Shown here: piece after piece, positions 1 to 8,014 of the stretch
How the letters are laid out: each line of letters begins with the position of its first letter
How positions within the stretch are numbered: position 1 is the first letter of the stretch
DNA from: Acidobacteriota bacterium
GTDB lineage: Bacteria > Acidobacteriota > Thermoanaerobaculia > UBA5066 > Gp7-AA6
Length of the DNA: 64,000 bases
Direction of reading: 5' to 3'
Assembly (NCBI GenBank): GCA_020199905.1
Contig: JAIVJS010000005.1
Span: 1 to 64,000, forward strand
Translations under genes and position numbers: made by a program
The notes under the pieces: generated by a model
The model's input: the letters and a program-made list of their open reading frames with translations, nothing else
Told to the model about the DNA's origin: nothing
Database searches by the model: none

Positions 1-99
1 GAATTATAAGGCGCGGGGGGCCGTGCGGGGGCTCTGGGCGGGGGAGGCGAAGGGCCAGGGTGAAGGGCGCAAGGCGCTGGGCGCCGCGTATTTCTTATT

Positions 100-205
100 C
101 GTTTCCCGTTTCCCGTTTCCCGTTTCCCGATCTCGTTGACCGCGGAGTACCGCGGCGGTCTCGCTCCCGTTGGTCGCTCGGCTCCCGTTTCCCGTCCGCC
201 TCCCG
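100..205 (+). repeat. Dispersed repeat copy 1: TTTCCCG heptamers plus CCGCGG core
   Basis: Four tandem 7-bp units (gtttccc type) lead into a core containing CCGCGG-AGTA-CCGCGG, which can fold as a 6-bp stem with a tetraloop. A tail ctcgctcccgttggtcgctcggctcccg follows, then further degenerate heptamers. The same core occurs at about 20.4, 21.4, 26.1 and 34.3 kb. The repeat ends at the stop codon of the cupin gene. Bases 1-99 hold no gene I can support. Confidence 0.85.
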
Positions 206-766
206 CTACCCGTTCGGCACATCCCAGAGACCCTTGACATCCGGGTGGTCCCACGGGATGCGGTATTCGTCAGGGGACGCGGGATCGAACGTCTCGGTCA
301 CCCAGTAAAGCAGCGAGCAGGGATTGGTGAGCGGCCGGTATCCGTGCGCGACCCCGATCGGAATCCGGATCAGCAGGTCCTGGCCGCCACCCGCGACGAT
401 CACCTGGGAGCGGCCGAACGTGGGCGAGCTCTTGCGGATGTCGTAGAGGACGACCTTCGCCTTCGAGGGGGGAGGAAAGAACCAGATGTCGTCCTGCCTC
501 AGGTGGTAGTGGAGCCCCTTGATGTGATCCTGCGCGTCCACGATCGAGAAGTTCATCTGAAGGGGCTGGGCGGCCGGCGCCGCAAAGAACTCCGCCAGCG
601 CGCGGCTTTCGGGATGGTTCTCCCGCGCGCGAAAGATCTCGAGGAAGAAGCCGCGGTCGTCGGTGAACCGCGTGAGCCTGAGCGTGCGGACACCCTCGAT
701 GGGCTTCTGCCGCTCATACGCCTTGGGAACCGAACGGAACTCGTCGGCGATGTCGTCGAATGTCAC
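206..766 (-). CDS. RmlC-like dTDP-4-dehydrorhamnose 3,5-epimerase family cupin
   Basis: This 186-residue protein matches the usual length of RmlC-type sugar epimerases, which epimerise C3 and C5 of dTDP-4-keto-6-deoxyglucose in the cytoplasm. The N-terminal signature GVRTLRLTRFTDDRGFFLEIFR is typical. The histidine of GLHYH sits where the catalytic base is expected, and GVAHGY resembles the conserved C-terminal cupin turn. The 50-residue stretch between them is more divergent than in true RmlC, so a related sugar-nucleotide cupin (WxcM-like) is possible. No other rhamnose genes lie nearby, so the substrate cannot be inferred from context. The gene ends inside dispersed repeat copy 1. Confidence 0.75.
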   Translation of the reverse strand: MTFDDIADEFRSVPKAYERQKPIEGVRTLRLTRFTDDRGFFLEIFRARENHPESRALAEFFAAPAAQPLQMNFSIVDAQDHIKGLHYHLRQDDIWFFPPPSKAKVVLYDIRKSSPTFGRSQVIVAGGGQDLLIRIPIGVAHGYRPLTNPCSLLYWVTETFDPASPDEYRIPWDHPDVKGLWDVPNG

Positions 767-778
767 GAAGGGGGACGG

Positions 779-820
779 TATCAGTTGTCAGTGATCCGTT
801 GTCAGTTTTCGGTCGTCCCC
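779..820. repeat. Degenerate TCAGTTG-type heptamer tract
   Basis: The sequence tatcagttgtcagtgatccgttgtcagttttcgg shows imperfect 7-bp periodicity around a tcagttg unit. It lies directly upstream of the cupin start codon and resembles the longer aatcagt tract near 44.3 kb. Confidence 0.5.
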
Positions 821-829
821 GATCCCGTC

Positions 830-860
830 ACGGCCAGAGGCAATTTCTGCCTCCGGCCGT
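830..860. other. Stem-loop between DUF1326 gene and cupin gene
   Basis: The arms acggccagaggca and tgcctccggccgt pair over 13 positions with one mismatch around an ATTTC loop. The hairpin follows the DUF1326 stop codon on the minus strand and could end that transcript. It lacks a U-run, so it is not a canonical intrinsic terminator. Confidence 0.5.
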
Positions 861-890
861 GAGAGTGCTGACCCCGACTTCCCTTTTTTC

Positions 891-920
891 GATTCCCGAT
901 TCCCGATTCCCGATTCCCGG
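891..920. repeat. GATTCCC heptamer array
   Basis: Four consecutive copies of gattccc lie just downstream of the DUF1326 stop codon. This is the ATTCCCG variant of the TTTCCCG heptamer family and also appears inside repeat copy 4. Confidence 0.8.
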
Positions 921-937
921 CCCCTGGTCTCTCATCC

Positions 938-1645
938 TCAGCGCGAGGCGACCTTCGCCGCGTCGGGCTTGATCTCGCCAGCGGACTTCCACGCGATCGT
1001 GAAGCCGTTGCGCTTCTCGTACGAGAACTTCTTGTCGCCGTCGAAATGGTGCGTGCTGTACGCGAGGCGGAATCCGTCGTTCGAGTTGGAGAACCAGTAC
1101 TGAAGGTTCCCGACGACGGTCGGCGTCGCCTTGTCGGGGCCGAGCGCCTTGTCGAGATGAACGGAGGCCAGGCCGCTCGCGAGCTTCGCATCGGCGACCT
1201 TCACGCCGTCGGCGAAGGAGATCGAATCCTCCCGCGTCTCGAACTTCGACCACTTGACGGGGAATACGGTGTTCAAGATGGAGCCGATCGCCTTGCGCTG
1301 ATCGGGGGAGGAGCCTTTGTCGAACGTCACGACTGCCCATTTCGTCGGCATTCCCGGGCCGGGATGGTGATGCCATTCCCCGCCCAGGTCGAGCGAGACC
1401 CACACCATCTGGTTGGACAGGTCGACGTTGCCGTAGTGGCTTCCGGGGCGGAACTTGTAGACGTTGTTCGCCTCGCACATGTGCTCATCCGCGGAGGGGC
1501 CGAAGTAGCAGCTGCAGAAGAGGGGGCAGGAACAGGCCTCGATCGTGTCCGCGGTGACGTCGAAGGTTTTCGCGCGGTCAGGAGTGGCCGCGACGAGGAC
1601 GAGAGCCGCGAGCGCGGCAGCGGCGAGAGAGAGCGTTTTCTTCAC
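938..1645 (-). CDS. Secreted DUF1326 family protein
   Basis: The 235-residue product starts with a clear signal peptide (MKK, then an Ala/Leu-rich core ending near residue 21), so it is exported. The mature N-terminus carries the cysteine cluster EACSCPLFCSCYFG, the hallmark of DUF1326 proteins and suggestive of metal binding. Further conserved blocks include the GEWHHHPGPG stretch and the C-terminal FSYEKRNGFTIAWK. The biochemical role of the family is not established. An SD-like aggaggat precedes the ATG. It is likely monocistronic: a hairpin lies downstream and an intergenic space upstream. Confidence 0.75.
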   Translation of the reverse strand: MKKTLSLAAAALAALVLVAATPDRAKTFDVTADTIEACSCPLFCSCYFGPSADEHMCEANNVYKFRPGSHYGNVDLSNQMVWVSLDLGGEWHHHPGPGMPTKWAVVTFDKGSSPDQRKAIGSILNTVFPVKWSKFETREDSISFADGVKVADAKLASGLASVHLDKALGPDKATPTVVGNLQYWFSNSNDGFRLAYSTHHFDGDKKFSYEKRNGFTIAWKSAGEIKPDAAKVASR

Positions 1646-1847
1646 GAGAATCCTCCTTTCAAATTGACGAGCCCGTTCCGCAACGGGCGTGCGGTTGGAC
1701 GCTTGGCATGGCCTCTGGAAACCTGCCGCAAAGTATCTCCCCGCCCGCGCCAGCGGCGCAACTGGCTCCGCGGGCCCGGCGGGGAGGGCCGGCCCCCTGT
1801 CCCGGCGCCCGGACAGAGGAGGAGGACGGCGTTCGCGGCGGAAGTGC

Positions 1848-1861
1848 TACGATTTCCGGCG
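1848..1861 (+). promoter_or_regulatory. Putative -10 element TACGATTTCCGGCG
   Basis: TACGAT followed by TTCCGGCG matches the recurring local pattern TANNAT plus CCGGCG found before the ferredoxin, gatB, accD and uvrA genes. No clear -35 box was identified. Confidence 0.4.
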
Positions 1862-1875
1862 TCCCGGAGGCCGAC

Positions 1876-2349
1876 ATGAAGAAGATCCTGACCGCCTGCC
1901 TGTTCGCCGCTGCCGTCGCTTCGGCCGCGCCCCTGCCGACGGATCCGCGAGAGCGGAACTTCAAGCTAATGGTCGATGGCGCCGAGGTCGCGGGCGTCGT
2001 CGGCTACCGGATCGAGTTCGCTCGGAACCCGATGAGCAAGGATGACCAGCGCCGGCTCGGGGTCGCGTACTCGCCCGACCAGCGCCGCCTCCTGATCACC
2101 GTCACCCAGAAGGGGCTCAACCAGCTGCAGGACTGGTTGAACAGCGCCACCGACACGTCCACGCCCGCGTCCAAGACAATCTCCATCCAGGCGAAGAACA
2201 ACCAGGACCAGCTGCTCGCCCGGTGGGATCTCTCCGGCGTGGTGCCCAGCACGTTCTCCTCCTCCGCGGCGGGGACCATCGACGAAGTGGATTCGACGGT
2301 CGAGTTTCTCTTCGACCGCCTGAGGCTGGTGGAGGCGAGCGCCAAGTAG
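1876..2349 (+). CDS. Small secreted protein of unknown function
   Basis: The ORF track starts at 1708, but the ATG at 1876 opens a classic signal peptide (MKKILTACLFAAAVASAA) and is preceded by ggagg, giving 157 residues. The mature part is soluble and mixed alpha/beta. Its tail, FLFDRLRLVEASAK, and overall layout faintly recall phage tail-tube or Hcp-like proteins, but I see no diagnostic motif and no T6SS genes nearby. A TACGATTTCCGGCG element of the local promoter type lies 22 nt upstream of the start. The gene ends in a CAGCTTT-type repeat. Confidence 0.65.
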   Translation: MKKILTACLFAAAVASAAPLPTDPRERNFKLMVDGAEVAGVVGYRIEFARNPMSKDDQRRLGVAYSPDQRRLLITVTQKGLNQLQDWLNSATDTSTPASKTISIQAKNNQDQLLARWDLSGVVPSTFSSSAAGTIDEVDSTVEFLFDRLRLVEASAK

Positions 2350-2510
2350 CTTTCAGCTATCAGTTCGGTTGATCCCTCGCATTTCTTGCCGAACGACCCT
2401 CTGCTGCAGGCCTCAGCCTGGATCCGACGGGATGGGAGATTCGACGGCGCGGGCGAGAAGTCAGCGATCCGGTTTGCTGACAGCTGAGAGCTGAGAGCGA
2501 CAGCTTTCCC
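2350..2510. repeat. Inverted pair of CAGCTCT-type heptamer tracts
   Basis: The left arm gctttcagctatcag and the right arm gctgacagctgagagctgagagcgacagc are inverted relative to each other and flank about 110 bp of unique sequence. The same layout recurs at 15.1-15.3 kb. The spacer holds no ORF I can support. Confidence 0.7.
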
Positions 2511-2837
2511 TCAGTGCCCCTTGTCGAGGTCGCGGATGGCCTCGAGGAAACCGTGGGGAGGGCGCTCGAAGCGGGCGCCAAACCCGGCTTGGCCCTCTTC
2601 CGTATCGGCGTGGACGACGCTCGCGCGGACGCGGAACGTGCGCGGATTGCCGGGCAGCGAAAAAATCAGGTCGACGTATTCCCCGAGACCGGGAACTCTC
2701 GGAGCGGCGACGTACATCCCCGCGAGGTTCACCTGCTCGACGTATCCCGTCATCTGCTCTTCCGCCCACTTCATGACCGCCGGGGCGCTCACGGGGATCC
2801 GGCGAGAAAGACGTTGCTCCGCGGGCTTCCGCGCCAT
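2511..2837 (-). CDS. PilZ domain protein (c-di-GMP receptor)
   Basis: This is a 108-residue single-domain PilZ protein. The two c-di-GMP contact motifs are visible: an N-terminal arginine motif (LSRRIPV) and the N/DxSxxG-like NLAGMYV about 40 residues later. I place the start at the second methionine of the ORF (MARKPAEQ) because AGGAG lies nine bases upstream of it; the longer start at 2882 lacks this. Two other c-di-GMP proteins (HD-GYP and GGDEF-EAL) are encoded in this window, so an output module for that signal fits. The partner is unknown. Confidence 0.75.
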   Translation of the reverse strand: MARKPAEQRLSRRIPVSAPAVMKWAEEQMTGYVEQVNLAGMYVAAPRVPGLGEYVDLIFSLPGNPRTFRVRASVVHADTEEGQAGFGARFERPPHGFLEAIRDLDKGH

Positions 2838-2921
2838 GGGCGTTTTCTCCTGCATCGATGTCACCAAACGAATTTCTGACACGGTGGAACGATTTTCAGA
2901 ATAGCAGATCGAGGCCCCTTT

Positions 2922-3614
2922 TCAGAGACGTCCGTCCCGGAAAACCGGAAGAAGTGTTTTTTCCAGTTTTCGAAAGAGCCGCGCCGTGGCCTCGACGTCC
3001 CGCCGGCAGTAGAGGGCGATCTCCCGCAGCCGCCCCGCGCGGTAGTAGGGGCCGACCGAATATCCGTCCATTCCATGCTCCTTCGGGCTTTCGATTCCAA
3101 AGGCCTTGCACGTGAAGTCCAGGTTCCATTTTCGCGCCGCGCCGAAGAAGCTGATGACGTCGAGCAGATCCGTATGCGGCCGGATCGAGTAACGGTACCC
3201 GACCAGGTTCTTGGTCACGGGGATTCCGAGCGCCGCGCTGCGCAGCATGAGGAAGGGGCCGTCGAACGATCGCCCGTTGAACGTGACGAATCGATGGAAG
3301 CGCGCGATGGCCTTCCAGAACTCCGCCAGGAAGACCGGTTCCGTGTCACCCACGAACGTGAAGAGCCCGTCCGCCGAAGTCTCTTCGACGCGCCCGTCGG
3401 TCTTCTCGTACCAGACGCGGCCGCGGCCGCTGTCCGGGTTGACCATGGCGAGCACCACGATGCGCCCGGTGAGCGGCCAGAGGGAGAGCGTCTCCGGAAG
3501 TTTCTGGCGGTCTTCGTCGGTGCGCGCGTTCTTGGACAGGTAGGTCTTCTGCGCGTCGTCGAGTTGTTCCCACTCGATCCCGACCGTCTCGATGTCGAAA
3601 ACGACGCTCGCCAC
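2922..3614 (-). CDS. Ribonuclease H-like 3'-5' exonuclease (YprB/PolB-type)
   Basis: The 230-residue protein carries all three exonuclease motifs of the DEDD fold. Exo I is FDIET at residues 6-10, Exo II is TFNGRSFDGPF near residue 115, and Exo III is YCRRDVEAT near residue 208. These supply the four acidic metal ligands. The layout matches predicted PolB-like exonucleases that occur as free-standing proteins. A role in DNA repair or nucleic-acid turnover is likely, but the substrate is unknown. It is transcribed divergently from the peptide-binding lipoprotein gene, with only two bases between the start codons. Confidence 0.8.
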   Translation of the reverse strand: MASVVFDIETVGIEWEQLDDAQKTYLSKNARTDEDRQKLPETLSLWPLTGRIVVLAMVNPDSGRGRVWYEKTDGRVEETSADGLFTFVGDTEPVFLAEFWKAIARFHRFVTFNGRSFDGPFLMLRSAALGIPVTKNLVGYRYSIRPHTDLLDVISFFGAARKWNLDFTCKAFGIESPKEHGMDGYSVGPYYRAGRLREIALYCRRDVEATARLFRKLEKTLLPVFRDGRL

Positions 3615-3616
3615 GG

Positions 3617-5290
3617 ATGCTATTGTGGCATCGGGTGCTCAAGAACCGATTCGCGACCCTGGCGACGCGCGATTTCCGGAGTCCCGCCTCCGGCGTACGC
3701 CCCCGTTTGCTTCTCGCGGTCTTCTCTCTTCTCGCGGTCTCCGCGCTCGGATCATGCGCGCGCCGGCCATCCGCGCCGGCCTCGGCACCCGTGGATGTCC
3801 TCACGCGGCATCTCGATGGAGATCCGCCGAGCCTCGAGCCGCTGACCACGACGGACGAGCTCGCCATCCGGGTCGAAGAAATGATCTTCCGGCCCCTCAT
3901 CGGTCTCGACAAGACGAGAAGGTTCGTGCCCTCGCTCGCGGTGTCATGGGCCGCCTCCTCGGACGGGCTCGTCTACGACATCCGGCTGGACTCGAAGGCC
4001 GCCTGGGAAGACGGGACCCGCGTGACTGCCGCCGACGTGGCGTACACGATCGAGAGGGTTCGGGACCCGCGTATCCCGGCGCTCAACTGGCGCGCGGGAT
4101 TCGACGATCTCCAGTCGGTGGAAACGCCCGATGAGTCGACGGTGATCGTGCGCTTCTCCAAGCCCGACTCGCAGCGGCTGCTCGCCTTTACGATGCCGAT
4201 CGTCTCCGCGGCCGCCTACCGCCGCGGGACGGGTCTCGACCGGCAGCCGGTGGGGACGGGGCCGTATCGGCTGGAGTCGTGGGCCGCGAACCAGAAGATC
4301 GTCCTGACGCGCCGCCCCGACGCGGACCCGAAGAAAATCGCCTTCCGGCAGGTCGTCTTCCGGGTGCTTCCCGACGGCGTCACCCGTTTCCGCGCCGGCT
4401 CCGCGGGTCAGCTCGACGAGTTCCGGATCTCCCGGGACCAGCGCATCCTCGCCGGCAAGACGCCGGAGTTCGCGAAGAAAAATCGGATCGAGAAGGCCCC
4501 GCAGTTCGGAGTCGTGCTTCTCGTGTGGAACATTCGCAACCCCTGGCTGGCGGACTCGCGCGTCCGCCTCGCGCTGTCCCACAGCCTGAACCGCCAGGAA
4601 ATGGCGAAGAGGCTCTACCCGCCGGAGGGCGCCGACCTGATCTCAGGCCCCTTCCCGACCGGCGCGCCCGAGAACGCGCCCGAGATCCATCCGGTCACAT
4701 ACGACTCCGCCGAAAGCGCGCGGCTGCTCGATGCCGCGGGCCTGAAAATGGGCCCCGACGGATTCCGGCAGAAGGGAGGCCGTCGAGTCTCCCTGGAGAT
4801 CGTGTACCCCGGGGCCCAGGCGATGTCCGCGAGCCTCGCGGAAATCTTCGGGGCGGCGTCGAAGAAGATCGGAGTCGAGATCCTTCCGAGGCCTCTCGAC
4901 TGGGCGGCCTTCGTTCAGCGCTATTCGGCGGGCGAATTCGACGTCGCGCCGAACGGGCTGCAGTACCTGCCGCCGAACCTCGACCAGTTCCAGTACGTGC
5001 ACTCCTCGCAGGCGCCCCCGACGGGTGGAAACGCCGGGTTCTACCGGAACCCCGCGGTCGACAAGGCGGTCGAGGCGGCGCGATCGGAGCCGGACGAACG
5101 GCGGCGGCTTGAGCTCTACCGGCAGGTGCATCGCCTGCTCGCGGCGGATCCTCCCGCGGATTTCCTCTGGAGCACCGACCAGTACTGGGCGATATCGACG
5201 CGCCTGGACGGCGTGGAGGTCTCGCCGCTCGGGCTCTTCCACTTCCTCCCGGGCCCGCTCGCGTGGAGAGCGATCCCGCCGCCGCGGTAA
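3617..5290 (+). CDS. ABC transporter substrate-binding lipoprotein (SBP family 5, peptide type)
   Basis: The 557-residue protein has a hydrophobic leader ending in the lipobox-like ALGSC, so it is probably a lipid-anchored periplasmic protein. The following 500 residues show SBP_bac_5 hallmarks: a DPPSLEPL N-terminal block, then LAVSWAASSDGLVYDIRL, an EDGTRVTAADVAYTIERV block and a VGTGPYRLESW block. These bind oligopeptides or nickel-type ligands. No permease or ATPase genes lie beside it. The true start may be the GTG at 3635 (VLKNRF), because the first six residues add nothing to the signal peptide. Confidence 0.85.
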   Translation: MLLWHRVLKNRFATLATRDFRSPASGVRPRLLLAVFSLLAVSALGSCARRPSAPASAPVDVLTRHLDGDPPSLEPLTTTDELAIRVEEMIFRPLIGLDKTRRFVPSLAVSWAASSDGLVYDIRLDSKAAWEDGTRVTAADVAYTIERVRDPRIPALNWRAGFDDLQSVETPDESTVIVRFSKPDSQRLLAFTMPIVSAAAYRRGTGLDRQPVGTGPYRLESWAANQKIVLTRRPDADPKKIAFRQVVFRVLPDGVTRFRAGSAGQLDEFRISRDQRILAGKTPEFAKKNRIEKAPQFGVVLLVWNIRNPWLADSRVRLALSHSLNRQEMAKRLYPPEGADLISGPFPTGAPENAPEIHPVTYDSAESARLLDAAGLKMGPDGFRQKGGRRVSLEIVYPGAQAMSASLAEIFGAASKKIGVEILPRPLDWAAFVQRYSAGEFDVAPNGLQYLPPNLDQFQYVHSSQAPPTGGNAGFYRNPAVDKAVEAARSEPDERRRLELYRQVHRLLAADPPADFLWSTDQYWAISTRLDGVEVSPLGLFHFLPGPLAWRAIPPPR

Positions 5291-5297
5291 CGGCTTC

Positions 5298-6464
5298 ATG
5301 CCGGCTCCGCTCGACGGGATCCTCGTCGTCGATCTTTCACGCGTTCTCGCCGGGCCGTTCTGCACGATGCTTCTGGCCGACCTCGGTGCGCGCGTCATCA
5401 AGGTCGAGAATCCCGAAGGCGGCGACGTCACGCGCGGCTGGGGTCCTCCTTACGACCCGGTCAGCGGCCTCTCCGCGTATTACCTCTCCGTGAACCGCAA
5501 CAAGGAGTCGATCGCCATCGATCTCGCGACGGAGACCGGCGGCGAGTCGGTGCGGCTGCTGGCGCGGCGAGCGGACGTCCTGCTCGAGAACTTTCCGCCC
5601 GGCGGGCTCGAGCGCCTCGCCCTGTCGCTCGAGGCGCTCCGCGCGGACAACCCGCGCCTCGTCACCGCGTCGATCACCGGCTTCGGCCGGACGGGGCCGG
5701 ACGCGTCCGCCCCCGGGTTCGATCTGCTGGCGCAGGCCGGCAGCGGCCTCATGGCGATCACGGGCGAGCCGGGCGGTCCGCCGACGAAGGGGGGCGTCGC
5801 GATCTCCGACCTCTTCGCGGGATCCTTCGCGGCGGTGGCGATCGCCGCTGCGCTCCGGGGCCGGGAGGCGACGGGGCGCGGGAGCCACGTCGAGACGGAT
5901 CTCTTTCGGGCCAGCCTTGCGGCGCTCGTCAACGTGGGGGAGTCCTGTCTCGTGACGCGAAGCGAGGCGGGACGCCACGGGAACACGCACGGGCAGATCG
6001 TGCCGTATCGAACGTTCTCGGCCTCCGACGCGGAGTTTGCGCTTGCGGTCGGCACCGATCCGCAGTTCGCCCGTCTGGCGGACGTGGTCGGGCGCCCGGA
6101 GTGGGCGCGGGACCCGCGCTACCGGACCAACGAGGCGCGCGTCCGCCACCGGTCGGGCCTCGATCGCGAGCTGCAGGAGATCCTGCTCCGCGCTCCGAGG
6201 GACGCGTGGCTCGCGCGCTTCCGTGCCGGCGGCATTCCGGCCGGGCCGGTGCGCGGCGCGCTCGAAGCGCTCGAGAGCGAAGGCGCGAGGGCCTCGGGCG
6301 CGGTCCGCGAGTCGGGAGGCGTTCCGTTCATCGGGTCGCCCTTTACGTCGCCGGGGGAGCCGCCGCTTCGGTTTCCTCCGGCGCTCGACGCCGACGGTGA
6401 CCGCCTCCGGAAGGAATTCGGACTTCCCGCACCCGCGTTACGGGCGGACCCGGGTCTGGGGTAG
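5298..6464 (+). CDS. CaiB/BaiF family CoA transferase (class III)
   Basis: Starting at the ATG eight bases after the SBP stop codon gives 388 residues, the normal length. The N-terminus PLDGILVVDLSRVLAGPFCTMLLADLGARVIKVE is the classic class III CoA-transferase signature. An aspartate in GVAISDLFAG (near residue 171) sits where the family forms its acyl-aspartyl intermediate. These enzymes move CoA between carboxylic acids, or racemise acyl-CoAs. The substrate is not deducible. The upstream part of the listed ORF is a shadow of the lipoprotein gene. The two genes may share an mRNA. Confidence 0.85.
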   Translation: MPAPLDGILVVDLSRVLAGPFCTMLLADLGARVIKVENPEGGDVTRGWGPPYDPVSGLSAYYLSVNRNKESIAIDLATETGGESVRLLARRADVLLENFPPGGLERLALSLEALRADNPRLVTASITGFGRTGPDASAPGFDLLAQAGSGLMAITGEPGGPPTKGGVAISDLFAGSFAAVAIAAALRGREATGRGSHVETDLFRASLAALVNVGESCLVTRSEAGRHGNTHGQIVPYRTFSASDAEFALAVGTDPQFARLADVVGRPEWARDPRYRTNEARVRHRSGLDRELQEILLRAPRDAWLARFRAGGIPAGPVRGALEALESEGARASGAVRESGGVPFIGSPFTSPGEPPLRFPPALDADGDRLRKEFGLPAPALRADPGLG

Positions 6465-6475
6465 TCTCCGCCGCC

Positions 6476-7096
6476 ATGCCCCCCGCCATGAAGGTCGCAT
6501 TCATCGGAACGCACGGCGTCGGAAAGACGACGCTCTGCTTCGAGCTCGCGGCGCTCCTGAAGAAGCGCGACAAAGTCGTCGAGATGGTGCGCGAGGTCGC
6601 GCGCTTCTGCCCGCTGCCGATCAATCGGGACACGACGGTGGCGGCGCAGTCGTGGATCCTGCACACCGAGATCGCCGAGGAGCTGGTCGCCGAGAACAAG
6701 GCCGAGATCGTGATCTGCGACCGCAGCGTTCTCGACAACTACTGCTACCTGCTCCAGACCGGCAAGCACCCGATGCTCGAGCCGCTCGTGCGGTGGTGGA
6801 CCGGCACCTATGGCCTCCTGATCAAGGTCCCGATCGTCGGAAGCCTCCAGTTCGACGGCCTGCGCGACGTCGATGCGACCTTTCAGCGCCTCGTCGACGA
6901 AAAGATCGACGAGGTCCTGAGCGACTGGTCGGTCGAGGCGGTGAAGCTCGACCCGGAACGGAGGGCGTTCTGGGCGGGCGATGCGCTCGAGGCGATCCTG
7001 CCGCTCCTCGGTCCCGTGCAGCAGCCGCTGTTCGACGGGGCGGAAGGCGGGAGGCGGGAGGCGGGAGGCGGAGGAGCCGACCCCGGCGAGAGGTGA
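6476..7096 (+). CDS. AAA_28-like P-loop NTPase
   Basis: The 206-residue protein opens with a Walker A motif, FIGTHGVGKTTL, and a Walker B-like IVICDRSVLDNYCYL near residue 80. This is the layout of NadR-kinase or nucleoside-kinase-like AAA_28 proteins. The role is unknown. The start could be the ATG at 6476 or 6488. Neither has a good Shine-Dalgarno site, and TAGTCTCCGCCG lies just upstream, so the message may be leaderless. The C-terminal 25 residues (GGRREAGGGGADPGER) are low complexity and are read from a GGCGGGA-like repeat. Confidence 0.7.
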   Translation: MPPAMKVAFIGTHGVGKTTLCFELAALLKKRDKVVEMVREVARFCPLPINRDTTVAAQSWILHTEIAEELVAENKAEIVICDRSVLDNYCYLLQTGKHPMLEPLVRWWTGTYGLLIKVPIVGSLQFDGLRDVDATFQRLVDEKIDEVLSDWSVEAVKLDPERRAFWAGDALEAILPLLGPVQQPLFDGAEGGRREAGGGGADPGER

Positions 7097-7165
7097 CCTT
7101 TTTCTTCTCTCTGAGGGCACCGGGCGAGAAGAAGAGATCCTTAGCCGTACAGGTCCATCCGACGG

Positions 7166-8014
7166 TTAGTCGGGGGGCGCGACCACCGGCTGACCGCCTC
7201 CGGATGTGATCGTCCTCCAGGCGATCGCGGCGAGGACGATGGCGCCGCCCGCGACGGCGTACGCGCCCGGCCTCTCGCCCAGAAACAGAAAGACCCAGAC
7301 GGGGTTGGCGATCGGTTCCAGCATTCCGAAGAGGGACGCGGACGTCGCGGTGACGTACCGCAGCCCGCGGACGAAGAGGACGTAGGCGCCCGCGATCTGA
7401 AACAGGCCGAGAAAGAGCAGGATCGCGCCGGATTTCGGCGAGAGGGCGAGGTCCTTCCAGACGAAGGGGAGCAGCGCCGCGCACGCGACGACGTTCCCGT
7501 AGGTGACGGCCGCCTCCGCCCCGCCTTCGCGCTCGCTGCGCAACGCGAGGACGAGCACGGCGAAAAAGACCCCCGAGAGCATCGCCATCAAATCGCCGGC
7601 GCCGCCCGCGCGGAACTTCCCCACGAAGAAGAGGGCCATCCCGGACAGGGCCACCGCAATCGCGGCGGCGTCCCGGCGGCGAAACGGCTCCCGCAGCACG
7701 ATCGGAGAAAAAATCAAGACCCACACCACGCCGCTGTACTGCAGAAAGATCGCGTTCGCCGCTGTCGTCCATTTCGTCGCCACGACGAAGGTCGTCAGGC
7801 AGGCGGCGTAGCTGACGAGGGCGGCGACGAACGCGGGCGTCCAGCGAGGGACGCGCGGCCGCAGAAGCAGCAGTAACGCGACGGCGGCGACACCCGACCG
7901 GAAGAAAGCGACTTTGAGGGCGGGGTCGGAGAGCGCCTTGACGCCGATCCCGCCCGTCGACCAGAGGAGAGCCGCCGCGAGGACCAGCAGCGCCCCTCGT
8001 CGAGCGGGCGTCAC
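7166..8014 (-). CDS. EamA/DMT family transporter
   Basis: The gene starts at the GTG at 8014, overlapping the stop codon of the P1 peptidase gene as GTGA; the long ORF to 8869 is a shadow. The 282-residue product has about ten hydrophobic helices in two homologous halves, as in drug/metabolite transporters. It begins ALLVLAAALLWSTGGIGVKAL and ends with the second-half motif RYVTATSASLFGMLEPIANPVWVFLFLGERPG. These are inner-membrane metabolite exporters of unknown substrate. Coupling to two upstream genes suggests one operon. Confidence 0.85.
   Translation of the reverse strand: MTPARRGALLVLAAALLWSTGGIGVKALSDPALKVAFFRSGVAAVALLLLLRPRVPRWTPAFVAALVSYAACLTTFVVATKWTTAANAIFLQYSGVVWVLIFSPIVLREPFRRRDAAAIAVALSGMALFFVGKFRAGGAGDLMAMLSGVFFAVLVLALRSEREGGAEAAVTYGNVVACAALLPFVWKDLALSPKSGAILLFLGLFQIAGAYVLFVRGLRYVTATSASLFGMLEPIANPVWVFLFLGERPGAYAVAGGAIVLAAIAWRTITSGGGQPVVAPPD

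Noticed and set aside
4-240. Minus-strand ORF of 78 residues at the left edge
   Set aside because: It is the translation of dispersed repeat copy 1 ([22 protein letters not shown]) and matches the repeat-derived AccD tail, not a gene.
1646-1875. Possible gene upstream of the small secreted protein (ORF from 1708)
   Set aside because: The upstream codons lack a signal or domain, and a signal peptide with a ribosome site begins at 1876.
5298-6464. Apparent catalytic Asp to Arg change in the CoA transferase (VETDLFRA)
   Set aside because: The catalytic aspartate lies earlier, in GVAISDLFAG, and is present.
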